DNA of 15,391 nucleotides from Anaerolineae bacterium (GTDB lineage: Bacteria; Chloroflexota; Anaerolineae; 4572-78; J111), in contig JAKLJP010000089.1 of the NCBI GenBank assembly GCA_023151115.1, positions 1 through 15,391 on the forward strand, in the 5' to 3' direction. A program made the position numbers and the translations under genes. Position 1 is the first letter of the stretch, and the number at the start of each line of letters is the position of its first letter. The notes beneath the pieces are model-generated. The model ran no database searches. It was given only the letters and a program-made list of their open reading frames with translations, and had not been told where the DNA came from. Positions 1 to 6,351 of this stretch are shown here, one piece after another.

Positions 1-266
1 AATTCGCAAAGAACATGATGCCTCTGAAAAACTGGGGTCAGCCGCTTTGTTGGCTGCCATTGAACCCCTGACCGGCCCGCTTGTGTCTGGGTCGGCGTAT
101 CCCGACCTTTGAGCAGCTTGAAACCGACATCCTGGCCTTCTTTCACGACCGGGAAAGTCGTCAGGTTAAAATCAACTGGCCCTTTTCCATTCCCGCCGCT
201 CGGCGTAAGCTCAATGCTCATTATGAAGCTGTTCATCCTGACAATGCCAAATTTAAGTTTACTTAA
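1..266 (+). pseudogene. IS630-family transposase remnant, internally deleted
   Basis: Two pieces of one transposase are readable in different frames. From base 2 the frame reads RKEHDASEKLGSAALLAAIE followed by PLTGPLV. This resembles the segment of IS630-type DDE transposases just before the middle of the catalytic domain. From base 81 another frame reads CLGRRIPTFEQL and ends at 266 with NAKFKFT, resembling the extreme C-terminus of the same family (the QCLxRRIP motif, then a VNW/INW motif and a short basic tail). The intervening catalytic part, roughly a hundred residues in the family, is missing, and the join is out of frame. An in-frame stop (69-71) lies just upstream of the second piece. 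The gene is also cut by the window edge, so its 5' end is unseen. It is not expected to be active. Family assignment rests on remembered motifs, not on a search. Confidence 0.7.
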
Positions 267-278
267 TTTACAATGTGA

Positions 279-1009
279 TTAGAGAAATTGGGCCGGAAAA
301 GCAAACTTGAATTTCTCTTAGCCAAACGGTTGATGTGTGGCTATTGTGTACAAGATTGTGACTAATGGCACTCGATCTAAAAATAAAACCTTTTTATACT
401 ATTTCTACCTTTCTCGAATTGGTAAAGATTATGTTAGAGAATGTAACTTACCCACTTTCTAAGCCATGCCTGTAGACAAAGTAATTTAGGACTGGAGAAA
501 AACTCATCAAAGACCCACTGACCCGCATGGTGGGAATTGAGGAATATAAAGCCGACCGAGAAAAAATTACTGCTCCACTCAAAGAGCAACTCAGCGTTAC
601 TGAGGGTTTGATTGAGCAATACAACCAAGAGTTAAATGGGCTTTTGGATAGCCTCAAGGCTTTTGAAGGCCGCTATAGTTCACGCGCCAAAACCACAATC
701 CTCAACGATATAGAGCAAGTGGAAAAGGCTTTAGATGGGCTAGAAAATCAAAGGTCTAATCTAACCCGTCTATTGGAAGCCCAAACATTGACGGAGCAAC
801 AGGCCAACGAGATTGAAGAATATCTGACTGAAATAGTCAAGGACCTGGACGTGGTAAAACAAGATTTTGAGAACCGCCGCCGCTTAATTGAATTTCTGGA
901 CATTTGGGGCACGCTGAAAGTAGAGAACGGTCAATATGTGGTTTATGTTCAATGCCGGATTGGGAAAAACCGCTTTGATATATGTCAAACACAAAATTTT
1001 ATGTTATAA
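279..1009 (+). pseudogene. Decayed large serine recombinase, zinc-ribbon and coiled-coil part
   Basis: The longest open piece (527-1009; open since 485) encodes a charged coiled coil followed by ENRRRLIEFLDIWGTLKVEN and a VVYVQCRIG ending. This is the typical C-terminus of large serine recombinases. Reading upstream in other frames recovers more of the protein. Bases 309-362 give EFLLAKRLMCGYC, the first CxxC of the recombinase zinc ribbon. Bases 364-459 give NGTRSKNKTFLYYFYLS and then REC-NLPTF, the second half of the ribbon. TAA (460-462) and TAG (487-489) interrupt this frame. The TAG sits where the family usually has Trp, as in a VW-DW motif. Frameshifts lie near 350-363 and near 493-500. 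The N-terminal catalytic resolvase domain is absent, its place taken by the IS630 remnant. The element is therefore an old, inactivated integrase-like recombinase. Confidence 0.75.
281..318. repeat. 9-bp perfect inverted repeat
   Basis: AGAGAAATT (281-289) is matched by AATTTCTCT (310-318) with a 20-base loop. It lies 15 bases after the transposase stop and inside the 5' part of the decayed recombinase. It could be a trace of the insertion-sequence end or simply chance in AT-rich DNA. Confidence 0.3.
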
Positions 1010-1010
1010 T
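1002..1010 (+). promoter_or_regulatory. Extended -10 promoter of the XRE/kinase/TPR operon
   Basis: TGTTATAAT is a perfect extended -10 element (TGnTATAAT). No convincing -35 hexamer is seen at the usual distance, as is common for extended -10 promoters. Transcription would start near 1017, leaving a leader of about 23 bases that holds a GAGGGAG ribosome binding site (1026-1032). The element overlaps the stop codon of the decayed recombinase (1007-1009). Confidence 0.6.
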
Positions 1011-1039
1011 TCCAGGTGAGACTTTGAGGGAGCAAAACA

Positions 1040-1723
1040 ATGGCAGATTCTATGCTTGATCCAAAAGCGCGTTTGCGCCAGAAAATCCTGGGGTTAAAGA
1101 TAAGATATGCCCGCACCGAGGCCGGCTTGACCTTGAAAGAAGTCGGCCAGGCCATCGGAACTTCGGCGGCGCTTGTCTCTGAAATCGAGTTTGGCCAGCG
1201 CGAAGTAGGGCTGCCTCAGTTGGAAGTGATGGCCTTGCTCTTTAATGTGCCGATCACTTATTTTTGGTCCGATGAGCCGGTAGAGGCAGCCGAGCGCAAC
1301 CTGCCAACGGTTGAAGCCATTGCTCTACGCCAACGTATCATTGGCGTCCTGCTGCGCCAGGCTCGCACCGAAGCCGGACGCTCTCAAGATGATTTAGCCA
1401 CTTTATTGAACGTGCCAGCGTCCAGGATAGCCGAGTATGAGCTGGGCGAAGCCGAAATTCCATTTTTGGAACTGGAAGCTCTGGCCAATTACCTCAACGT
1501 GCCTATTGACTATTTTATAGACCAGGGGTTGCCTTTTAACGAAACCAACGGACACATGAGCATAGATGAATTGGCTCGTTTTTCGGAACTGCCCAAAGAG
1601 GTGCGAGAATTTCTGGCCAACCCGGCCAATTTGCTCTATATCAACATCGCCATGCGTTTGAGCGACCTCTCGGCTGAGACCCTGCGCAGCCTGGCCGAAG
1701 GATTACTGGAAGTAACCTATTAA
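1040..1723 (+). CDS. Transcriptional regulator with two XRE helix-turn-helix domains
   Basis: This cytosolic 227-residue protein carries two Cro/C1-type (XRE) helix-turn-helix domains in tandem. The first is at about residues 12-76 (GLTLKEVGQAIGTSAALVSEIE, then LFNVPITYFW). The second is at about 97-160 (GRSQDDLATLLNVPASRIAEYE, then YLNVPIDYFI). Each domain ends with the NVPIxYF segment that typically closes XRE domains. The remaining 65 residues (ELPKEVREFLANPANLLYIN and on) are helical and have no recognised fold. A tandem pair suggests binding to paired half-sites as a monomer or compact dimer. The ATG at 1040 is preceded by GAGGGAG at 7 bases. The histidine kinase gene starts 5 bases after the stop, so the two are almost certainly co-transcribed and perhaps translationally coupled. 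The target genes are unknown; self-regulation of this operon is plausible but not shown. Confidence 0.85.
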   Translation: MADSMLDPKARLRQKILGLKIRYARTEAGLTLKEVGQAIGTSAALVSEIEFGQREVGLPQLEVMALLFNVPITYFWSDEPVEAAERNLPTVEAIALRQRIIGVLLRQARTEAGRSQDDLATLLNVPASRIAEYELGEAEIPFLELEALANYLNVPIDYFIDQGLPFNETNGHMSIDELARFSELPKEVREFLANPANLLYINIAMRLSDLSAETLRSLAEGLLEVTY

Positions 1724-1728
1724 AGAAT

Positions 1729-3435
1729 ATGGTTGAAAATTTTCTCCGCGAGAACCCTCTCCCGCCTCCTGAATCGGCCAAACCTTCGGTGGTGGATGAG
1801 CTTTTTGATCTGGCCGCTACGCGCAATCTCGATACGATGCTGCGCAAAGCACTGGGCATGGTCGTCCGCATTGTCGGCGCAGAAGCCGGCTCTATTTTGC
1901 TACAAACTCAGTCCACGCACCGACTGCGAGCCGGCGCATTCCGGCAAGAAGCCTTGAGCCGGATTGATCGCTGGGAAGCCGTGATCAGCAAACACCTCCA
2001 GGATACAGTCTGGACCATCCCGGCCGCCTTGTCCAGTTTACCTCTTTCGATCTCTAACCTGGCCGGCAGTCAACTGGCCTTGGTCAATATTCCGCTGCTG
2101 CAAGATACTACCGTTATCGGCGCGTTGAGTTTGGTACTGTCGCCCGGTCACGAATTGGCCGACCCGCAGCGCAATTTATTGACCCGTATGGCCCGAGGCA
2201 TTGGGCAACTGGCCTCACTGATGTCTGATCTGGAACTGGCCCAACAACGCTTGAACCAGATGGGGGTTTTTTACCAGGTGGGCCAGGCGCTGGTCACCAT
2301 TTTTGACATCAATAAATTATTGTCCGATACCATGCAGTTGGCCGCCGATGTGATTGACGCGGGCGCAGCTTCGCTGATGCTGATTGACGAAGAACGCCAG
2401 GAGTTGGTTTTTGAAGTGAGTCACGGCTCGCGCAGTAAAATGCTGCGCCAGCAGCGGATTCCCCTGGATGAGGGCATTGCCGGCTGGGTGGCCCGCAACG
2501 GCTATCCGGTCATCGTTAACGATGCCCGTACCGACCCCCGTTTTAGCCATCGGGTGGACGTGCGGACCGGCTTTTTGACCCAATCCATTGCCGCAGTGCC
2601 CTTAAAAATCAAAGGGCGGATCATCGGCGTGTTGGAAGTTTTGAACAAATATTCGGGGGCCGGTTTCAATCAGGAAGATGTGCGTTTGATGAGTTCGATT
2701 GCCGCTCAGGCGGCCATTGCCCTTGAAAATGCCCGGCTTTACCAGCAGGTTCGGCAGGAACGAGACCACATTATCAAAGCGCAAGAGGATGTGCGGCGGG
2801 AATTGGCCCGCAAGCTGCACGATGGCCCGGTGCAACTGCTGTCGGCGATCAGTATGAGTCTCGATCACCTGGAACGACTCAACGAAGTCAAACCCGAAGC
2901 CGTTCACAATGAAATTAATGCGCTGCGTAACCTGGTGCGGAATGCCATGCGGGATGCCCGCAATATTCTATTTGAGCTGCGACCCATTATTTTGGAAACA
3001 CAAGGGTTGGTAGCGGCGTTGGAAGAATACGTCAACCAGCTTCGCAACACTGAAAGCTTTACTGTCCACTTTAAAACTATTGAAGAGGTGGGGTACGAGC
3101 CAAAAGTCGCCGGCACCATTTTCTCCATTGTCCAGGAAGCAGTTAATAATATCAAACGTCACGCTAATGCCCGGAATGTGTGGATATTGCTTGAGCTAAA
3201 AAACAATCGTTTTCTCGTTTCGGTTCGAGACGATGGCGAAGGGTTTGATGTGGAAAAAACCGATGCGGGCTACGACCGGCGCGGTTCATTTGGCTTGCTG
3301 AATATGCGCGAGCGAGCCGAGTTGATTGAGGCGGAACTGCATATTCAATCCCGCCCGGAAGCGCCCAATCGCGGTACAACGATTCAACTGATTTTGCCGC
3401 TGCCGCCGCTCTCCAATCTCAAACCAAAGTCATAA
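1729..3435 (+). CDS. Soluble GAF-GAF sensor histidine kinase, NarL/DegS-type (HisKA_3)
   Basis: This 568-residue kinase has no signal peptide or membrane span, so it should sense a cytoplasmic cue. Two GAF domains are visible at about residues 22-165 and 180-340; the second has the usual EGIAGWVARNG and GVLEVLNK segments. A dimerisation and phosphoacceptor helix follows, with the H-box ELARKLHDGPVQ and phosphorylatable His364. The HATPase_c domain contains the N-box (QEAVNNIKRHA, about 469-479), the G1 box DDGEGFD (501-507) and GLLNMRERAELI. This arrangement is typical of kinases that phosphorylate NarL/LuxR-type response regulators. None is encoded nearby, so the partner lies elsewhere. The GAF ligand cannot be predicted. 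The gene begins 5 bases after the XRE gene with no good ribosome binding site, which favours translational coupling. Confidence 0.9.
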   Translation: MVENFLRENPLPPPESAKPSVVDELFDLAATRNLDTMLRKALGMVVRIVGAEAGSILLQTQSTHRLRAGAFRQEALSRIDRWEAVISKHLQDTVWTIPAALSSLPLSISNLAGSQLALVNIPLLQDTTVIGALSLVLSPGHELADPQRNLLTRMARGIGQLASLMSDLELAQQRLNQMGVFYQVGQALVTIFDINKLLSDTMQLAADVIDAGAASLMLIDEERQELVFEVSHGSRSKMLRQQRIPLDEGIAGWVARNGYPVIVNDARTDPRFSHRVDVRTGFLTQSIAAVPLKIKGRIIGVLEVLNKYSGAGFNQEDVRLMSSIAAQAAIALENARLYQQVRQERDHIIKAQEDVRRELARKLHDGPVQLLSAISMSLDHLERLNEVKPEAVHNEINALRNLVRNAMRDARNILFELRPIILETQGLVAALEEYVNQLRNTESFTVHFKTIEEVGYEPKVAGTIFSIVQEAVNNIKRHANARNVWILLELKNNRFLVSVRDDGEGFDVEKTDAGYDRRGSFGLLNMRERAELIEAELHIQSRPEAPNRGTTIQLILPLPPLSNLKPKS

Positions 3436-3441
3436 CTTAGC

Positions 3442-3456
3442 CTCCGCGGAGAAGGA
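3442..3456 (+). promoter_or_regulatory. Ribosome binding site embedded in a 10-bp palindrome
   Basis: CTCCGCGGAG (3442-3451) is a perfect palindrome, and its right half begins the GGAGAAGGA ribosome binding site of the TPR gene (ATG at 3466). It is the only palindrome in the short gap between kinase and TPR genes. It may be a protein site or chance. Confidence 0.35.
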
Positions 3457-3465
3457 TTATTTATC

Positions 3466-4032
3466 ATGGCTCAATTATCTGGCAAGAAAATTCAAGAACA
3501 AGGGGTTGCCCTTTTCCGCAAGGGTAAATTTGAGGCAGCTCTAGAAAAATTCAACGAGGCGCTGCAAGTTTTGGCCGACCAACCTAAACAAGCCGCTGAA
3601 ATCTACAATGATTTGGGTGTCACTTACAAACAACTGGGCAATTACCCCGCCGCTCACCAGGCCCTGGATGAAGCCATGACTCGCTTCACCCAACTCCAGG
3701 ACAAAAAAGGAGAAGCCCAAACCTGGGGCAATCGGGCTTCGATTTACGAGGCCGAGGGGCGGTTGGAGGAGGCGGTTGAAACCTACAAAATATCAGCCAG
3801 CATGCTCGAAGAAGTGGGCGAAAGCGAGCTGGCCATGTATGTCTGGCAAGCGGTGAGCAAACTCCGCACCAAACAGGGCCAGTATATTGCCGCTATTGGC
3901 GCTTATGAAGAGGGCATTGAAAATATGCCCGAAGGTTCGCTGAAGCGAAAAGTCCTCCAGCAAATTTTAAAACTACCCGGCAGTATGTTGGGTTTGGCCG
4001 GCTCCGGCAGCGAGCTAGACAAGGATAAATGA
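3466..4032 (+). CDS. TPR-repeat protein
   Basis: This 188-residue cytosolic protein consists almost entirely of tetratricopeptide repeats. Four helix pairs can be read at about residues 5-38 (GVALFRKGKFEAALEKFNEAL), 42-75 (YNDLGVTYKQLGNYPAAHQA), 82-115 (GNRASIYEAEGRLEEAVETY) and 118-153 (KQGQYIAAIGAYEEGI). Each has the small-residue/Gly-Tyr/Ala pattern of the family. TPR arrays bind other proteins and have no catalytic role. As the last gene of the XRE/kinase operon, it may act as a scaffold or adaptor in that signalling module; this is inference from position. GGAGAAGGA at 9 bases supports the ATG start, and a hairpin terminator follows 38 bases after the stop. Confidence 0.85.
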   Translation: MAQLSGKKIQEQGVALFRKGKFEAALEKFNEALQVLADQPKQAAEIYNDLGVTYKQLGNYPAAHQALDEAMTRFTQLQDKKGEAQTWGNRASIYEAEGRLEEAVETYKISASMLEEVGESELAMYVWQAVSKLRTKQGQYIAAIGAYEEGIENMPEGSLKRKVLQQILKLPGSMLGLAGSGSELDKDK

Positions 4033-4067
4033 ATATTTTTCTGGCTGAATTTCTTAAGTTGACTCAA

Positions 4068-4104
4068 GAAAGCTCGGTGGCAATGATAACCGGGCTTTTT
4101 GTTT
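4068..4104 (+). terminator. Rho-independent terminator after the TPR gene
   Basis: AGCTCGGT (4071-4078) pairs with ACCGGGCT (4089-4096) through one G-U pair, with a 10-base loop. Flanking AAA/TTT pairs extend the stem, and a TTTTTGTTT tract follows. It closes the XRE/kinase/TPR operon. Confidence 0.8.
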
Positions 4105-4415
4105 CTACTGGGATAATTTAGAAATTTTTGGGAATTTTTGCGGTTAACAACTCATCTTTAGGTTGTCTCCTTGAAACAAGCCCAAAACCTTTATCCAGTT
4201 AAGCGTTTAACCAGGTGTGAATAAGTAAGCTATATTTTGGGGACAACTTGTTAATAATTAACGTATCTTTTGGGGAGAACCGGGGTTATAACTGGCAGGA
4301 CAGGATGAAGTAGAAGTTGAAGCCTCTGTAAGCAAACAAGTAGGGATATGCAAAAAACTTTTTAGATAAAATTTAAAAAATCTGTCAAATTTCCTCTTCC
4401 CTTTTTTAACTTATT
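4105..4415. other. AT-rich spacer without a recognisable gene
   Basis: No convincing reading frame or known RNA is visible here. Two similar words, TATATTTTGGGGACAAC (near 4231-4247) and TATCTTTTGGGGAGAACC (near 4264-4281), flank a perfect odd palindrome GTTAATAATTAAC (4250-4262). The arrangement resembles an operator with repeated half-elements, but its target is unclear. Confidence 0.4.
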
Positions 4416-4416
4416 G

Positions 4417-4425
4417 TGGTATAAT
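4417..4425 (+). promoter_or_regulatory. Extended -10 promoter of the small membrane protein gene
   Basis: TGGTATAAT is a perfect TGnTATAAT element. No good -35 hexamer is present at 16-18 bases; upstream DNA is AT-rich with pyrimidine runs. Transcription would start near 4432, giving a leader of about 110 bases before the ATG at 4541. Confidence 0.65.
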
Positions 4426-4448
4426 CACGCTGTCAGATGTAGAGGCTG

Positions 4449-4524
4449 GGGGGTAATGAGAGTATACCCCCTGGGAGTTGGCATTCAAACTGTGAGGAAG
4501 GGTTCTACAATGAGGATTAGAACC
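4449..4524 (+). promoter_or_regulatory. Structured 5' leader with two hairpins
   Basis: GGGGGTA (4449-4455) pairs with TACCCCC (4465-4471) around a 9-base loop. GGTTCTA (4501-4507) pairs with TAGAACC (4518-4524) around a 10-base loop. Both perfect 7-bp stems lie between the promoter and the start codon at 4541. The AAGAGGG ribosome binding site (4527-4533) begins 3 bases after the second stem. The layout suits post-transcriptional control, but it matches no riboswitch class I recognise. Confidence 0.45.
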
Positions 4525-4540
4525 GAAAGAGGGTACTGTG

Positions 4541-4723
4541 ATGCAATTGCCAACCGTTTTTCGCTCTTCTTCCAATCCATTACCACCAATGTATGCCTGG
4601 CCGCGCAAAGTTAAGCGGGCCTTACTGGCGCTGTCGGTGGCTCTCGTCGTAGTGGCCTACTTGCTGCTGGCTGGAGGCGTTATTGCGGCTCTGGCTGTTT
4701 TGGCCGAAAGAGTGAGCAATTGA
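4541..4723 (+). CDS. Small single-span membrane protein, function unknown
   Basis: From the ATG at 4541 the product has 60 residues. A short polar N-terminus (MQLPTVFRSSSNPLPPMY) and a basic stretch (PRKVKR) precede one long hydrophobic helix at about 27-54 (ALLALSVALVVVAYLLLAGG and on), with a short tail AERVSN. By the positive-inside rule the N-terminus should face the cytoplasm. There is no lipobox or clear cleavage site. Support for a real gene comes from its surroundings: extended -10 promoter, structured leader, AAGAGGG at 7 bases from the ATG, and a strong terminator after the stop. A GTG at 4538 is an alternative start. I do not recognise a family. Confidence 0.65.
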   Translation: MQLPTVFRSSSNPLPPMYAWPRKVKRALLALSVALVVVAYLLLAGGVIAALAVLAERVSN

Positions 4724-4731
4724 GGCAAAGC

Positions 4732-4749
4732 TTAAAGCAAACGCTTTAA
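4732..4749. repeat. Perfect inverted repeat TTAAAGC-AAAC-GCTTTAA
   Basis: Seven-base arms flank a 4-base centre, 8 bases after the small membrane protein stop and 36 bases before its terminator. There is no T tract, so it is not itself a terminator. It could be an operator or an mRNA stability hairpin. Confidence 0.4.
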
Positions 4750-4785
4750 TAGCTTCCCGGTAAACGCCTGATTTTTGTTGAAATT

Positions 4786-4817
4786 AAAAGGCGGCGCTAA
4801 AATGCGTCGCCTTTTTT
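4786..4817 (+). terminator. Strong rho-independent terminator, probably bidirectional
   Basis: AAAAGGCGGCGC (4786-4797) pairs with GCGTCGCCTTTT (4804-4815) over 12 bp with one G-U pair and a 6-base loop, followed by a T run. On the minus strand the stem is followed by TTTTAATTT, so it can also end transcription of the CPCC gene that stops at 4895. Confidence 0.85.
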
Positions 4818-4894
4818 AGTTGCTGTGAAAATCTACACAAAACAAGATATAGTATTATTCTTTATTTATACTACTAAATATAGGTATGCCCTGC

Positions 4895-5464
4895 TTAAAC
4901 AGTTGATTGGGGATATTTTTGTTTGTCTTCAAGATGCAATGAGGCCAATTTTTCTTGAGAGATAGCGCCGATAGCTTGATAATTACGACGCGCCTCGTTC
5001 AGGCTAATACCGTTGGCCCCGGTGGGGTCATCGGGCATCGTTTCCTGCACCGGGTCGCTGTTCCAGCCACAGACGGGGCAAGTATCCCAAGCGCCCAGGG
5101 TTTCAAAAGTGTGATGCCCACAAACCGGGCAAGCCAGCCAACCGGGCAGGTTACCTTCAACCGTGTCCACATCAAGCCCCACCACTTCCCGCAGATGGCG
5201 GGCTAAATACTCATTGGTAGCCCCGCGAAAGGGCCGTTTCATTTTATCAATTAAAACGGGCCGGTAAATGGGATTGCCGGGCTGGAGGTCGTCGGGCGGC
5301 TGGTGGGTTTCCCATTGGACAACGGTGGTAATATTTAACTTTTCCCGCAGGCTGGGTTTGAGCGGTTCATTAAAAAACTGATAGATTAAATCGGCGGCCT
5401 CGTCACGGGTCAATTTTTTGAGGTGATACCAGGCTATTTTTTCCAGAGCTTCTTCGCGTTGCAT
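4895..5464 (-). CDS. CPCC-type cysteine-rich zinc-binding protein
   Basis: The C-terminal third carries the hallmark of the CPCC family: LACPVCGHHTFETLGAWDTC and then PVCGWNSDPVQ. Cys112, Cys115, Cys129 and Cys132 are placed to bind one zinc ion. The typical following segment is present (DDPTGANGISLNEARRNY). The first 105 residues are charged and helical (REEALEKIAWYHLKKLTRDE) and have no fold I can name. Family members are small cytosolic proteins of unknown biochemical role. AGGAG lies about 7 bases before the ATG. The gene follows PPK2 by 78 bases, and a promoter sits in that gap, so it can be expressed alone or with the upstream genes. Confidence 0.8.
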   Translation of the reverse strand: MQREEALEKIAWYHLKKLTRDEAADLIYQFFNEPLKPSLREKLNITTVVQWETHQPPDDLQPGNPIYRPVLIDKMKRPFRGATNEYLARHLREVVGLDVDTVEGNLPGWLACPVCGHHTFETLGAWDTCPVCGWNSDPVQETMPDDPTGANGISLNEARRNYQAIGAISQEKLASLHLEDKQKYPQSTV

Positions 5465-5492
5465 GTCACGCTCCTGTGGAAAGGTTAAATTA

Positions 5493-5521
5493 ATAGTAAC
5501 ATGCTATCGGGAAGTTGGCAA
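5493..5521 (-). promoter_or_regulatory. Promoter of the CPCC gene
   Basis: On the minus strand TTGCCA (5521-5516), a 17-base spacer and TACTAT (5498-5493) preceded by TGT form a -35 plus extended -10 promoter. The AGGAG ribosome binding site of the CPCC gene follows. Hexamer and spacing match those of the tRNA-Arg promoter in this window. Confidence 0.6.
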
Positions 5522-5542
5522 TGGGTTTAAGGTCACTTTAGC

Positions 5543-6340
5543 CTACTCAATGATAATTTTGTCCAAGCCTGCCGCCGGTTCGGGATATTTCATCTCCAGG
5601 CTCTCCATTGTTTTGACAATTGTCTCTGAAAGGACGGCATTGCGATACCACTTTTTATCGGCCGGAACGATATACCAGGGAGCAGCTTTGGTGCTGCACT
5701 TTTCAAAAACATCTTCAAAGGCATGCATATAATCATCCCAACGGGCACGCTCGGCCAGGTCGCCGGGGTTGAACTTCCAGCGTTTGTCCGGTTCATCCAG
5801 ACGAGCCTGTAAGCGTTTTTTCTGTTCTTTTTTGGAGATGTGCAGGTAAAATTTTAAAAGTGTCACGCCGCTGTCAACCAATAACTGTTCAAAGTTATTG
5901 ATGTGTTGATAGCGCGTTTGCCAGACCTCTTTAGGCGCGAGATTCTTGACCCGTACAATCAGGACATCCTCATAATGAGAGCGGTTGAAGATGCCAATCA
6001 TCCCTCGCCCCGGCACAGCCCGATGGACGCGCCAGAGAAAGTCGTGAGCCAACTCTTCGACGGTGGGAGCTTTGAAGCTGGTCACAGTGACCCCTTGCGG
6101 ATTGACTCCCCTCATAATGCTGCGAACAGTTCCATCTTTACCGCCGGCATCCATGGCCTGCAAGACAATCAACAAGGCATGTTTGCCCTCGGCGTAAAGG
6201 ACTTCCTGCAACTTGGCCATCCGCTTGATATTCTGGGCTAACGCGGCTTTGGCCTCATCTTTGGTGAGGTTAGCGACACCGGCGGGATCAATTTCGGCTA
6301 ATTTGATCTTTTGACCTGGCTCTACTTTCACCAAGGGCAT
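5543..6340 (-). CDS. ppk2: Polyphosphate kinase 2 family, class III-like nucleotide phosphotransferase
   Basis: PPK2 enzymes move phosphate between polyphosphate and nucleotides. Class III members can take AMP and ADP to ATP at the expense of polyphosphate. The 265-residue length is typical. Walker A is LQAMDAGGKDG (60-70, with Lys68), Walker B is FNRSHYEDV (118-126), and the lid region contains KRWKF (186-190). Segments such as LYAEGKHALLIVLQAMDAGG, FLWRVH, VRVKNL and KFYLHISKKEQ closely follow the class III pattern known from Meiothermus ruber PPK2; substrate class is inferred from this memory, not measured. AGGAGG lies 7 bases before the ATG and overlaps the stop codon of the lipoprotein gene, indicating co-transcription and coupling. 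The protein is soluble and cytosolic. Confidence 0.93.
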   Translation of the reverse strand: MPLVKVEPGQKIKLAEIDPAGVANLTKDEAKAALAQNIKRMAKLQEVLYAEGKHALLIVLQAMDAGGKDGTVRSIMRGVNPQGVTVTSFKAPTVEELAHDFLWRVHRAVPGRGMIGIFNRSHYEDVLIVRVKNLAPKEVWQTRYQHINNFEQLLVDSGVTLLKFYLHISKKEQKKRLQARLDEPDKRWKFNPGDLAERARWDDYMHAFEDVFEKCSTKAAPWYIVPADKKWYRNAVLSETIVKTMESLEMKYPEPAAGLDKIIIE

Positions 6341-6351
6341 AAGAGTGCCTC

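Noticed and set aside
4185..4262. Replication origin with DnaA boxes
   Set aside because: One TTATCCAG word resembles a DnaA box, but there is no cluster, and no replication gene lies nearby.
4414..4614. A 66-codon plus-strand frame overlapping the small membrane protein
   Set aside because: It begins upstream of the predicted transcription start and covers the leader hairpins; composition is not protein-like and the other frame has the better start and membrane helix.
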